Origin: Planctomycetaceae bacterium
GTDB taxonomy: Bacteria > Planctomycetota > Planctomycetia > Planctomycetales > Planctomycetaceae
Reading direction: 5' to 3'
DNA: 56,544 bases
Assembly (NCBI GenBank): GCA_029259815.1
Contig: JAJDEJ010000158.1
Location: 1 to 56,544 of the forward strand
Both the position numbers and the translations under genes were made by a program. Each line of letters starts with the position of its first letter. Positions within the stretch are counted from its first letter, which is position 1. Positions 45,562 to 54,800 of the stretch are shown here, in pieces. The notes beneath the pieces were generated by a model, which searched no databases, had not been told where the DNA came from, and worked only from the letters and a program-made list of their open reading frames with translations.

Positions 45562-45709
45562 GGGAGGGCGAGCTCCCGCTGAGCCGCGACGTGTGTATTG
45601 ATTTTGATCACAAAGGAGTAACCCTGCGGGAGTTTGCCCCCGCAACGGGCGGTCAGCGTTTTTGGTCTATGTCCATCACGCCCCAGCTCGGCAGGAGTCT
45701 CGCCCTCCC
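45562..45709. repeat. Inverted repeat (GGGAGGGCGAG type)
   Basis: GGGAGGGCGAGCTCCCGCTG (from 45562) is mirrored by 45685-45709 (GGCAGGAGTCTCGCCCTCCC), with a few mismatches and a one-base indel. The element spans about 150 bases of the otherwise unassigned gap. The consensus resembles a dispersed planctomycete repeat. Confidence 0.6.
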
Positions 45710-45784
45710 GGCGTCCAGAAGCCCGCTCAAAACCCACAGGGGCTGACGAGGCCTTGGGGAGGGGGACGGATTGGGAAATCCGTC

Positions 45785-46033
45785 CTACGAAACTCGACCC
45801 CCTTTCCGCTGCACCTGCTTGATGGTGTCGAATTGCAGCGCGGTACTCTCACCGTTCTGAATCGAGACAATCTCTGCGTTGCGTTCTTTCTCTGCGTTGC
45901 GTTCTTTCGGAGCATCTTTCGTGAACCGAACGATTGTGCCCACTTCAGGAGCCGCATCGGACGAATTCGCTCCTGAATGCCCTTTCTGGTTGCGATTTGA
46001 GGTCGCGGATGGTCCAATAAACCATCCCCCCAT
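45785..46033 (-). CDS. Possible small protein, uncertain
   Basis: A minus-strand frame of 82 codons from the ATG at 46033 has plausible codon use in its last 55 codons (APEVGTIVRFTKDAPKE, then two copies of KERNAE, then TIKQVQRKGGRVS). The tandem duplication is a multiple of three and keeps the frame. No ribosome site or family is evident, and the frame is open further upstream without looking coding. It could be a real short cytosolic protein or a gene remnant. Confidence 0.25.
   Translation of the reverse strand: MGGWFIGPSATSNRNQKGHSGANSSDAAPEVGTIVRFTKDAPKERNAEKERNAEIVSIQNGESTALQFDTIKQVQRKGGRVS
45871..45906. repeat. 18-base perfect tandem duplication
   Basis: TCTCTGCGTTGCGTTCTT occurs twice head to tail at 45871-45888 and 45889-45906. 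In the weak minus-strand ORF it encodes a repeated six-residue unit (KERNAE). Perfect identity suggests a recent slippage event. Confidence 0.85.
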
Positions 46034-46411
46034 TCCCGTGAGGACTCCGGGAGTGTCCAGGAACGCGTCACGCCAAGTCTGATGCTGAGAGCCTCGTGCA
46101 TCTCCTGCTGGTGATATGACCGGCGGATGCCGGTGTCGACAGGGCGTGTGGCTCAGAATGACGAGCAGTCGGCTATGAGCAGTTGGGCGAGTGCTGATTC
46201 TGTCTCCCAAAAACGGGCCATTTCTCGTTTCGCCCGTACCTTGGCTGACGGTGCAAGCTGGATCACCGTTGACCGGAGATTTCTCCGCGATCCGAGGATT
46301 CTCCGGAAGATTTGAGACGTCAAAGCGTTTACATCGTGTACCGACCGACTGCAATTTTCGCAGTTCCCGAGATTTTCAATATTCTATGAACGTGGACAAG
46401 GACAGGCATCC

Positions 46412-48193
46412 ATGATGGTCAACCGACAGACCCGGTCCATTCAGCGTTGTTCAGTGGCGCTCACCCTTGTGGCAGCCGTGTCCTTTTCCGCCGTTCAGCG
46501 GACACACGCTGACGACACCGACATCGCTCATCAGGCTTACAATATTCTGAAAGACACTTGCTACAAGTGCCACGGTCTCCAGGTGAAGATCCCGGGACTA
46601 TTTGTTCTGGAACGCGACTCGCTGATCGCCCCCCGCGGACCCGATCTCGTTCCTTACATCACGCCTGGTGATTTGAAAAACTCCATGATTTGGGAGTACG
46701 TGCAAGGGGAAGACCCACTGATGCCGCTTGACGGGAACATCACCCCCGAGCAACAAGCGACCTTGAAACAGTGGATCGAAGAGGGGGCGCCATTTCCCCT
46801 CGTGGGCGCAGAGGAACGGCCCTACATCAGCGAAGAACAGATCATGACAACCATCGCCCGTCACCTGTTTGACGAGAACGGAAGTGATCGCAAGTTCCAA
46901 CGCTACTTCAGCATTGCCCACCTGCATAACAACCGCTCAATAACAGACACACAGTTGCGTCTGTACCGTGCTGCCTTTTCGAAAGCTGTCAACAGTCTCA
47001 GCCGGCAACCGGGGATCGTTGTCCCCACGCCGATCGATGATGCACAGACGATCTTCCATCTCGACCTCCGGACTGTTGGCTGGCAGGACCTGTCCGTCTG
47101 GGACGAAGTGGTGCGAGCCTATCCGTATGGATTGAAACCCCAGTCCGTTGATGAGATCGAACAGTACAACAAGTTGGAGGAACTTTACGGTGCTGTTCAG
47201 TTCGATGGGATGTCTTACATTCGAGCCGATTGGTTTGTCGTCACGGCGACGCGTCCGCCACTCTATCACGTACTTGTCGATATCCCGGAGACCCAGGATG
47301 AATTGCTCACGCGGCTGGGAATCGACATCAATGAGAATCTGAGACTTGGTCAGGCCAAGCGAGGCGGCATGTTCGAGAGTGGTGTCTCAACCCAGAACCG
47401 ACTTGTCGAGTATCACCCTTCGAACAACGGCGCCTTCTGGCTGAGCTACGACTTTGTCAAGAACTCCGGCAAGAGCAATCTGGCCAGATTCCCCCTCGGC
47501 CCTGTGGGTGCCTTGGACGAAACTGAATTCGGCCAGTTTTCCTTCAAGCATGACGGCGGAGAGATCATCTTCAACCTGCCGAACGGCCTGAATGGTTACA
47601 TGCTGGTTGACGCTGAAGGGGGGCGCATCGACTCAGGCCCCGTCAGCATTGTCTGGGATACCAACACGACCGGTGGCAACCCGGAGATCATCAATGGCAT
47701 CTCCTGCATGAACTGCCACAAACACGGCACCATCAAGTTTGAAGATGACATCCGCGATAGTGTGGCCATCTTCAATCCCAAAGCCCAGCGGAAGGTCCGG
47801 GAGTTGTATCCGGAGAGTTCTGAGATGACTCAGCTCCTGGAAGATGCGGGCGGGCGGTTCCTCAACCGTCTCGATCAGGCCATTGGACAATTCCTCAAAC
47901 AAGGGGAAGATGCAGACAAGCCAATCACCTTGTTCCCGGAGCCGATCAGCTTCGTCGCGCGGAGGTACGACAGCAATGTCAACCTGGAAGCAGCCGCTTG
48001 CGAACTCGGGTTTCAGGAACCAGAAGAGCTGAAAAACCGGCTCGGTGGCCGACGCCTTGTCCAACTTGGATTGAAGCCACTCGTCGAAGAAGAAGGAGCG
48101 ATCAAACGGTCCTTCTGGGACTCACGTGAGGCCGGAGTCTCTATCTTTCAGGAGGCCGCCAGTGAACTGGCCCGCGGGACGCCTGTTCCGTGA
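46412..48193 (+). CDS. Exported di-CxxCH cytochrome-like protein
   Basis: The product is 593 residues with a signal peptide (cleaved near QRTHA/DD). It carries two c-type haem motifs: CYKCH at Cys50-Cys53-His54, in the N-terminal planctomycete cytochrome-C-like domain that ends EQQATLKQWIEEGAPFPL, and CMNCH at Cys432-Cys435-His436. Between them is a region of about 300 residues (IRADWFVVTATRPPLYHVLV, WLSYDFVKNSGKSNLARFPL) that I cannot assign. Haem attachment would occur in the periplasm. It may sense redox state or carry electrons. It is the first gene of the plus-strand block ending in the WD40-caspase, 95 bases upstream of the first paired accessory gene, and is divergent from the outer-membrane pair. 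Confidence 0.8.
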   Translation: MMVNRQTRSIQRCSVALTLVAAVSFSAVQRTHADDTDIAHQAYNILKDTCYKCHGLQVKIPGLFVLERDSLIAPRGPDLVPYITPGDLKNSMIWEYVQGEDPLMPLDGNITPEQQATLKQWIEEGAPFPLVGAEERPYISEEQIMTTIARHLFDENGSDRKFQRYFSIAHLHNNRSITDTQLRLYRAAFSKAVNSLSRQPGIVVPTPIDDAQTIFHLDLRTVGWQDLSVWDEVVRAYPYGLKPQSVDEIEQYNKLEELYGAVQFDGMSYIRADWFVVTATRPPLYHVLVDIPETQDELLTRLGIDINENLRLGQAKRGGMFESGVSTQNRLVEYHPSNNGAFWLSYDFVKNSGKSNLARFPLGPVGALDETEFGQFSFKHDGGEIIFNLPNGLNGYMLVDAEGGRIDSGPVSIVWDTNTTGGNPEIINGISCMNCHKHGTIKFEDDIRDSVAIFNPKAQRKVRELYPESSEMTQLLEDAGGRFLNRLDQAIGQFLKQGEDADKPITLFPEPISFVARRYDSNVNLEAAACELGFQEPEELKNRLGGRRLVQLGLKPLVEEEGAIKRSFWDSREAGVSIFQEAASELARGTPVP

Positions 48194-48288
48194 TTCGGAG
48201 ATTTCATCACGAATCGTCAGATTGTTGGTAACAAGGAACTTGAAATTACGCTAACCCAGTTACGACGACATATGCGGGGAAACCACTC

Positions 48289-49704
48289 ATGAAACACTTA
48301 CTTAAAACACTACCGGTTCTGGCTGTGTTAGCAGCCTTGTTGGTTCCCATGCCAACCATGGCCGCTGATACGCTTGATGATGCAATCGCGAATATCGCCA
48401 ATCGCATCGAAGCCTACCTCAAAGAGAAGAATGAGCTGCAAATCAACATTCGTGATTTCAGCGGCCCTCCCAATTCAAGTTCGGGCCGCAAGATCAAGAA
48501 CTTGCTCGAAGCCGAGTTGGAGAAGCGAGACATCAAAGTCGCCCTCCTTTCGAACTGGGAAGTTCGGGGCGACTTCCAAGTCAACACGGATGGCAAGTTT
48601 GCGACAGTCGCCGTGATCACCCGTCTGGTGAATGCACAGGGAGCCGAAGTCGCTGACTTTCGTCAGCGGGTGAGCGAATCCGTCGACGATCTCAAGGATG
48701 TCCTGGACATCGCTCAGCCACCCGGTTTTGACGGCGAGTCGCTTGTCGCCGCCGTGACTGAAGGCGCACAACCCGGCAACAGTAGCAATCCCCCAGCCGG
48801 TGCCGCAGATCCCAATGCTGAGTCAACAGCCCCGGGGACTTCAGGCAATCAGCCGGCTCCGCCTGTGAGTAGTGGTTCATCACCCCCGGCCAATAATCCA
48901 GGGACTGTGTCTCCAGGGACTGTGTCTCCAGGCACACCACCCGCAGGGAGTTCGCCGAACGGAAGTCCGCAGACCGCACAGCTGCCCGACGCCCAAACGA
49001 GAGATGATCTTCTCAAGACGAGCCTGCTCAAGCCAGGATTCTTCTCCGTCAACGAAACGACGATTGCGGCTAGTGACAGAAGCCCCTATCGAGTTCAGGT
49101 CAAGGTGAGACGTGCGGGGGCTTCGATCTTTGAGGCGATTAACATCGAGGAAGTCGCCAATGGATTAGCCTATTGCGATCTGCAGGAAGGCGATCAGTAC
49201 TCAGTCGTTGTGACGAATACGGCTCCTCACGACGTGGGAGTCGAATTGATGATCGATGGCATCAATTCCTTGGTCTTCAGCGAAATCACCAGCTTCAGAG
49301 AGACCGGAAAGTGGCTGATCCGCGGGACGAATAATAACGGTGGGGTTCCCTACTCGGCACGCATCGACGGCTGGTATCGGAATCCTGAGACGGTTGACTC
49401 ATTCCAAGTCAGCAGTGAGCCGGACGCCGTTGCCTCGGAACTCGGCTTCCCGGCCAAGATCGGCACGATTACGGCAACCTTCTATGGAGCCTGGAAGGAC
49501 GGCGACCCTGTCCATCCTTTAGAAGCCCAATTGGCCGCGAGTCTTGGTCAATCTCGGGGGTTAGGGACTGCCCGCGGAGAGACAATCCGTTCACGAAGTG
49601 AGACTGCGGTGAGTATCTTCGGAACCCACCCTTTAGCCTCTGTCAGTATCCGCTACGTCAATCCCGACCCGCCGGTTGATCTGCCGATCGAGGCAGCGAA
49701 TTGA
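48289..49704 (+). CDS. Caspase-cluster accessory protein A
   Basis: The product is 471 residues with a signal peptide (MKHLLKTLPVLAVLAALLVP, cleaved near TMA/AD). An N-terminal domain at about 27-145 has LQINIRDFSGPPNSSSGRKI and KVALLSNWEVRGDFQV. A Pro/Ser/Gly-rich linker (about 155-235) includes the repeated GTVSP. A beta-rich C-terminal domain at about 243-460 has SPYRVQVKVRRAG, YSVVVTNTAPHDVGVELMID, IGTITATFYGAW and VSIRYVNPDPPVDLP. The N-terminal part is reminiscent of FlgO/CsgG/LpoB-type folds, a weak inference. The gene at 50539-51705 is a paralog over both domains without the long linker. I recall the C-terminal domain accompanying exported caspases in other planctomycetes, but this is from memory. 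Confidence 0.72.
   Translation: MKHLLKTLPVLAVLAALLVPMPTMAADTLDDAIANIANRIEAYLKEKNELQINIRDFSGPPNSSSGRKIKNLLEAELEKRDIKVALLSNWEVRGDFQVNTDGKFATVAVITRLVNAQGAEVADFRQRVSESVDDLKDVLDIAQPPGFDGESLVAAVTEGAQPGNSSNPPAGAADPNAESTAPGTSGNQPAPPVSSGSSPPANNPGTVSPGTVSPGTPPAGSSPNGSPQTAQLPDAQTRDDLLKTSLLKPGFFSVNETTIAASDRSPYRVQVKVRRAGASIFEAINIEEVANGLAYCDLQEGDQYSVVVTNTAPHDVGVELMIDGINSLVFSEITSFRETGKWLIRGTNNNGGVPYSARIDGWYRNPETVDSFQVSSEPDAVASELGFPAKIGTITATFYGAWKDGDPVHPLEAQLAASLGQSRGLGTARGETIRSRSETAVSIFGTHPLASVSIRYVNPDPPVDLPIEAAN
48898..48927. repeat. 15-base tandem duplication in linker of accessory protein A
   Basis: CCAGGGACTGTGTCT is repeated exactly at 48898-48912 and 48913-48927, with a partial third copy after it. 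It encodes repeated PGTVS and stays in frame, so linker length may vary between strains. Confidence 0.85.
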
Positions 49705-49820
49705 TCGAGGACGTTCTTTTCAGGAAATCACATTTCTGTTTGCCATGTTGGTAAACAACGCCTACGGTCCGCGCGTATGCGGGCACTCACCACGGTTTTT
49801 CAACTTGACTGGAGAACACG

Positions 49821-50309
49821 ATGACAGGTCTTCGACGCTTTCTGATCATCGCGACCGTTTTGGCCGGCACCATGCTGACGGCCCAACAGTCGCAGGCTGC
49901 CTATCGGCAGTATTACTCGAGCTGGTCGTACCACCCGCAGCGGTCGTACCACTATCGGACGTACTACTACAAGCCGACACCGCGGTACACGAGCTACAAC
50001 TACCATTACTGCGTGCACTATCCGTCACGTCCACGGTACGTGTACTACTACAACCCGCATCAGCGACGGTACTGGGGTCGGTTTGATCTCGAAGGTCAGG
50101 ACGGCGCGCACTACTCCATCCTCGCCGAGAAGGACCGCAAGGAGAAGTTGAGCGACATCCCGGAAGAATCTTTCCCAGCACCGGCAGCCATGCCTGTCAT
50201 CCCGGATTCCGAAGATGGCGAACAGATCGCATTGCCTGAAGGCGTGCCCGGTCAGGACATTCCTGAAGGTGAGCCTGCTGCTGAAGGAGACGCTCCGGCT
50301 GATAACTAG
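49821..50309 (+). CDS. Exported Tyr-rich protein
   Basis: The product is 162 residues with a signal peptide (MTGLRRFLIIATVLAGTMLT, cleaved near QSQA/AY). Residues about 28-90 are strikingly rich in Tyr, Arg and His (YHYRTYYYKPTPRYTSYNYH). A compact part follows (YWGRFDLEGQDGAHYSILAE), then a proline/glutamate-rich acidic tail. The composition suggests an adhesive or cross-linkable cell-surface protein; this is speculative. It lies between the two accessory paralogs of the caspase cluster and is followed by a clear terminator, so it may end a first transcription unit of that cluster. Confidence 0.68.
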   Translation: MTGLRRFLIIATVLAGTMLTAQQSQAAYRQYYSSWSYHPQRSYHYRTYYYKPTPRYTSYNYHYCVHYPSRPRYVYYYNPHQRRYWGRFDLEGQDGAHYSILAEKDRKEKLSDIPEESFPAPAAMPVIPDSEDGEQIALPEGVPGQDIPEGEPAAEGDAPADN

Positions 50310-50348
50310 TCAGTCAGATTGTCGCTGACAATACGACTGTGACACGCG

Positions 50349-50394
50349 AACGAGGGACGGCGGACCATTTCCGCCGTGCCTCGTTTGCATTTTT
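50349..50394 (+). terminator. Rho-independent terminator after the Tyr-rich gene
   Basis: AACGAGGGACGGCGGA (50349-50364) pairs with 50370-50385 at 15 of 16 positions around a 5-base loop. A TTT, then TGCA, then TTTTT tract follows on the plus strand. It starts 40 bases after the Tyr-rich stop and splits the 46412-55319 block into two likely units. Confidence 0.8.
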
Positions 50395-50538
50395 CGTCTG
50401 TTTTGTTGCATTCATGGGAGAATCCCGGAAGATAAAGCATCCCTCTGCGTTTCCTCTCCCGGCGAAACTCTGCTGCGCAGGGATCGTCCAATCTACCCTA
50501 CCAGAATCACTCGGCTTCACTGCCGCGGAGTATCTACC

Positions 50539-51705
50539 ATGAAACTCATTCGCATTCGATCCATGAGCGTGGCGGGAGTTTGTCTGCTGCTGACGCTCAT
50601 CACCCTGCCCCAATCAGCGTCCGCCCGTGATCTCAATGATGCCATTGATGGTATCGTCGACCGGGTCCAGAAGTATCTTGCCGATCATGGTGACACCTCC
50701 GTCACCATCGGGAGTTTCGCTGGGCCGCCCAGTTCCAGTGCCGGCATTCGGATCAAGGCTGCTCTCACCCAGCGGCTGACCGAGGCTGACGTCAACATCA
50801 GCAAGTTGGCCCGGCTGGAAATCCGTGGAACCTTCGCTTCGGAGACAGAGCCCAATCCGATCGTGCTCATCAAGGCGGAAATGATCGACCAGACCGGAGC
50901 CACGCTCGGCGACTTTCGGGAACGTGTTTCTGTGGATAGCGTCGAGGATGTCGTCAACCTCCTGGGAGCCACCACCGACCTGACCGCGAGCGCGTCTGAT
51001 GACGACAGCGAAACGAGGCGTGAGACACTCGAACAGCGTGACAACCAACTCGCCGAAGATATCACCAAGCCGTCGTTCTCACTGACCGGAACCTCCGCCG
51101 TCTCTGCAACGGACTCCAGCCCCTACCGAGTCGAGATTTTTCTGCGTGATGCAGGAGCGCTCGTTCCCATCCCGGTCGAAGATTTCACCGGTTTCGCACT
51201 CGTGAGCCTCAACAAGGGACAGGAATACGTCGTGAAACTCCACAATGCGTCCGACATTGACGTCGGCGTCAAACTCACGATCGATGGCGTGAACACATTC
51301 GAGTTTAGCGAAAATGCAGGCTTCCGCGACCTGGGAATGTGGATGGTGCCCGCAGGCCAAGTGGGAACTGTCGATGGTTGGCACGTCAATAACAGCGAGT
51401 CCCTGTCGTTTCTCATCACCGATGTTCCCGACTCGGCGACAGCCAAATTGCAACGAGAGACGACCACGATCGGAACGATCAACGCCAGCTTTTTCCCAGC
51501 CTGGACCGGAGACGATATCCCCGAAGTGGAAATCATCGGCAAGGCCCGAGGCGACATCGGTACCGGACTCGGCACCAAGATCGGATCTGCTTACGAAACT
51601 GTCCAACGACACTTCGGAGCCACGCTGCTTGCAGCGATCAGCGTTCGCTACGAGAAGCCTGATCCGCCGGTCGATCTTCCGAGCGAAACAACCCCCAGTG
51701 AATGA
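50539..51705 (+). CDS. Caspase-cluster accessory protein B
   Basis: The product is 388 residues with a signal peptide (cleaved near QSASA/RD). It has the same two domains as the gene at 48289: N-terminal DTSVTIGSFAGPPSSSAG, IRIKAALTQRLTEADV and LEIRGTFASE (about 30-150), and C-terminal SPYRVEIFLRDAG, YVVKLHNASDIDVGVKLTID, IGTINASFFPAW and ISVRYEKPDPPVDLP (about 175-380). The linker is short. The identity level cannot be computed here, but the motifs align one for one. It lies 158 bases upstream of the WD40-caspase gene on the same strand and downstream of the terminator at 50349-50394, so it is the most likely direct partner of the caspase. Confidence 0.74.
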   Translation: MKLIRIRSMSVAGVCLLLTLITLPQSASARDLNDAIDGIVDRVQKYLADHGDTSVTIGSFAGPPSSSAGIRIKAALTQRLTEADVNISKLARLEIRGTFASETEPNPIVLIKAEMIDQTGATLGDFRERVSVDSVEDVVNLLGATTDLTASASDDDSETRRETLEQRDNQLAEDITKPSFSLTGTSAVSATDSSPYRVEIFLRDAGALVPIPVEDFTGFALVSLNKGQEYVVKLHNASDIDVGVKLTIDGVNTFEFSENAGFRDLGMWMVPAGQVGTVDGWHVNNSESLSFLITDVPDSATAKLQRETTTIGTINASFFPAWTGDDIPEVEIIGKARGDIGTGLGTKIGSAYETVQRHFGATLLAAISVRYEKPDPPVDLPSETTPSE

Positions 51706-51863
51706 ATCGCTCACAACAATCGTCGCTGGCGGATTCGCCCGATTGATCCCTGTGGATCATCGGGTGAAGCCGCCATTCTTAACTGCGACTCAATGAGCAG
51801 TTCGACAGATCCTCAAACTCTCCATCGTTCCGTTTCACATCTCCCCAGGGAATCAACTGACCG

Positions 51864-54800
51864 ATGATGACTCAGCTCCACCGCTCACACACGTTCGCCA
51901 TCGCCATGGTGACGTTCTTCGTCTCTCTGACGATGGGTCAGGTCGTCTACGCCCAACCAGCGCCCGAGGAGGACCGCCCTCGTCTCGTGCTCAACACACA
52001 CGGCCCCTCATCACGGACACGGGCCCTTGAGTTTTCGAATGACTCGGCCCGACTCTTCGCAGCTGGTTTCGACAAGACCGTTCACGTCTGGGATGTGGGG
52101 TGGAACAATCGTGGCCCCGAGCTCGTCCCCGATCAGGCGACACCCATTCAGACGCTCCGCTGGGAGATCTCGCGCGCCAATCGCGGGCTCATCAACACGA
52201 TGGCCTTCAGCCCCACCGCTGAGCGAATCGCGATCGGTGGACAAAGTGCGCGCGGCGCGAATGGTGATATCATCGTCATGGATGTCGACCGCTACGAAGT
52301 CGAAGGCTCGCTGCCGGCGATTCGTGATAATCAATCGGGACTCCCTGGACACCTGCAATCGGTCACCAGTCTCGATTTTTCGCCGGATGGCAACCGCGTG
52401 ATCTCCTCGGGTTCGGACGGCAACGTCTGGGTCTGGACCACCCCTCCCGGCGGGCAAGGTCCCTGGACGTTCGCAGAACTTCGTCCCGCTCGTGATGTGG
52501 GGCAATACCGACTGTTCAATGAACAGCCGGCCATCTTTCTCACGCCGGACATCGTCGCAGTCTCGGAGCCACTCGATGCGACTTATGCACAATGGAAAAT
52601 TGCGCTCTACTCCATCGCAGGTGGCATCCGCCGTGTTGGCGAGTTGCCTCAGATTCACGTCGGTTACATCCCCACGATGTCTCGCTCACGTGACGGTCGC
52701 ACCTGGGCCACGGCAGATGATGCAGGACATGTCTTCCTGTGGACGGCTGGCGGACAACCCGTTGCGCGGGTTCTGCGCCATTGGTCTCGCATTCCGTCGG
52801 ACCTGTCGTTCGGTCCCGGCGGGCAACTCCTGGCTGTCTCGAATCTCCTCGACAACAAGGGGCAAGCTGTCGTCGAACTCTATGACACAGCGTCCGGTCA
52901 GTTGTTGGACCTCTACGGTGTCTCTGTGGAAGAGCACTGCAATGCAGTGACCATCAGTCCTGACGGCCAGTATCTCGCCACTCATGCCGACGACTCGCAA
53001 GACGTCCTCGTTTTTCGACTGACAGATGGAGCCGGAGGACTCATCCCCAAGCCTTTGTCCTCTCAGCCGCCCATTCGTCTGCATAGCCGAGCGGAGCGCG
53101 TGACGAGAGTCGCCTTTAAGAAACCACAACCGGGACAATCCACATACCAGATCGGCTTCAGCACGGCCCCCAGCCGGCAGATGCTCTCGGAGTTCGATTT
53201 CGCCGGTCCGGACTTGCGTCGTCTTGCCGGACCTGCACCTGACGAAATCTTCATTACTCCCGACACCTTCGCAGCAGGGTGGCAAGCGGTGCGGGCGGAG
53301 AACGGAAAGGTCGTCGTGCTCGTGCAGAATGGACGTGAAGTCGGACGCATTCCCCTCAATGCGAAACGTCAGGGTGAGTTCGAGGGACATTACTGCATCA
53401 TCCCCGATGGCCAGGGGCGACCGTTCGCTGTCGCCATTGGTACGACGAACCAAAATGGCATCTATGCTTACAGCTTGCCGGTTCAAGGTCAGCCACCCAG
53501 GCTGCTGCGATATTTCCGTGACCACAACGGGGAAATCCTGTCGGTCGGCGTGTCTCACGATGGCCGGTATCTGGTCTCCGGATCCGAGGATCAAACGATC
53601 AAAGTCTGGAGTCTCGCCGGACTGGCGAACATCAATCCCGGGTTCCCTCAATCATCGATCTGGGGTGCCGACTTCGGCTTGGAAGGAGGGCAACTGGTCG
53701 TTCGCAATGTGCTCAACGTGGGCATCGCCTTCGGTCGCCAGTTGCGTGAAGGGGACGTTGTCGCAACGATGCAATTTGGTCTGCAACAAGCCAATGGGCC
53801 GGCGCAGATGAAAGCCGTCCTCGATCAGAGAGAGCCTTGGGAAGCCGTCGTATTGACCGTCAACCGAGGCGGCCAACTCCAGAAGCCCGTTGTCATCGTG
53901 CCCGGTTGGGAACCGCTGATGACACTGCTGGTCGACCAGCGTGATGAGTGGGCTCTGTTCACACCGGAAGGCTTTTACGATGCGTCCGTCGCCGAGGGAC
54001 AAACTCTCTTCGGCTGGCAGATCAATCGTGGACCGAACTATACGCCCCGCTTTCTGGCTGCCGAGACACTTCAGAAGGACTTCGAGCGTCCCGACCTGCT
54101 CCGGCAGATCCTGGGAGCCGGCAGTGTGATCGACGCCCTCCAGGGCAACAACGAACCGGTGCCTAATAACTTCACCGACAACATCGCAGCCAAAGCAGCC
54201 GGAGTTCCGGATGTAAAAATCCTCGAACCACTCGCCTCACAACAGTTCGGTCCCGGTGAGGAGATCACCGTCAAAGCCGAAATACGGACTGCGCCCGGGG
54301 TTGACCCCAATGACTTTAACGTGCGTGCGACACAGGGAGGCCGGTTCGTCGGTGAGCCGACCGAAGACAACGTCGCTGCACAGCCGGACGCGGATGGACG
54401 GACGAGCCGTCTGTTGACGTTCAAGACCACCACCCAGGACCGCCTGAACCGTATTCAGATCTTTGCTGTCGATAACAAGGAAGAGGCACTGCTCAACGCC
54501 GCCAACAACACGGCCACGAACTTCAACCGGGGAGATCCCCCTGAGCCCGAACAAATCCGAAAGCTGCACATCCTCGGATTGGCATCGAACGCATACGACG
54601 GGACTCACTGGGACACTCTTGAGTATCCCCAGGAGGACATGGATGAGATCGTCGCAGCATTGGAAAATCGTAAGCGAAGCAAGGGTTTATATGACCTCGG
54701 CCGCACCACCAAGCTGCGAAACGAATTCATCACTCGTGAATCAGTTGCTTATGAAATCTCCGAAATCAAGAAGAGACTCTCCGACGTGAAGCCCTATGAT

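Larger units (their letters stand above)
45190..46411. other. Long gap between outer-membrane and caspase clusters
   Basis: These 1222 bases separate divergent gene blocks. They contain an inverted repeat (45562-45709), an 18-base tandem duplication (45871-45906) and one weak minus-strand ORF (45785-46033). The remaining sequence shows no recognised family on either strand. Promoters for paralog B (minus) and the cytochrome gene (plus) must lie within it. Confidence 0.5.

Noticed and set aside
45348..45737. 129-codon minus-strand frame in the long gap
   Set aside because: It shows no recognisable domain, overlaps the inverted repeat and has irregular codon use.
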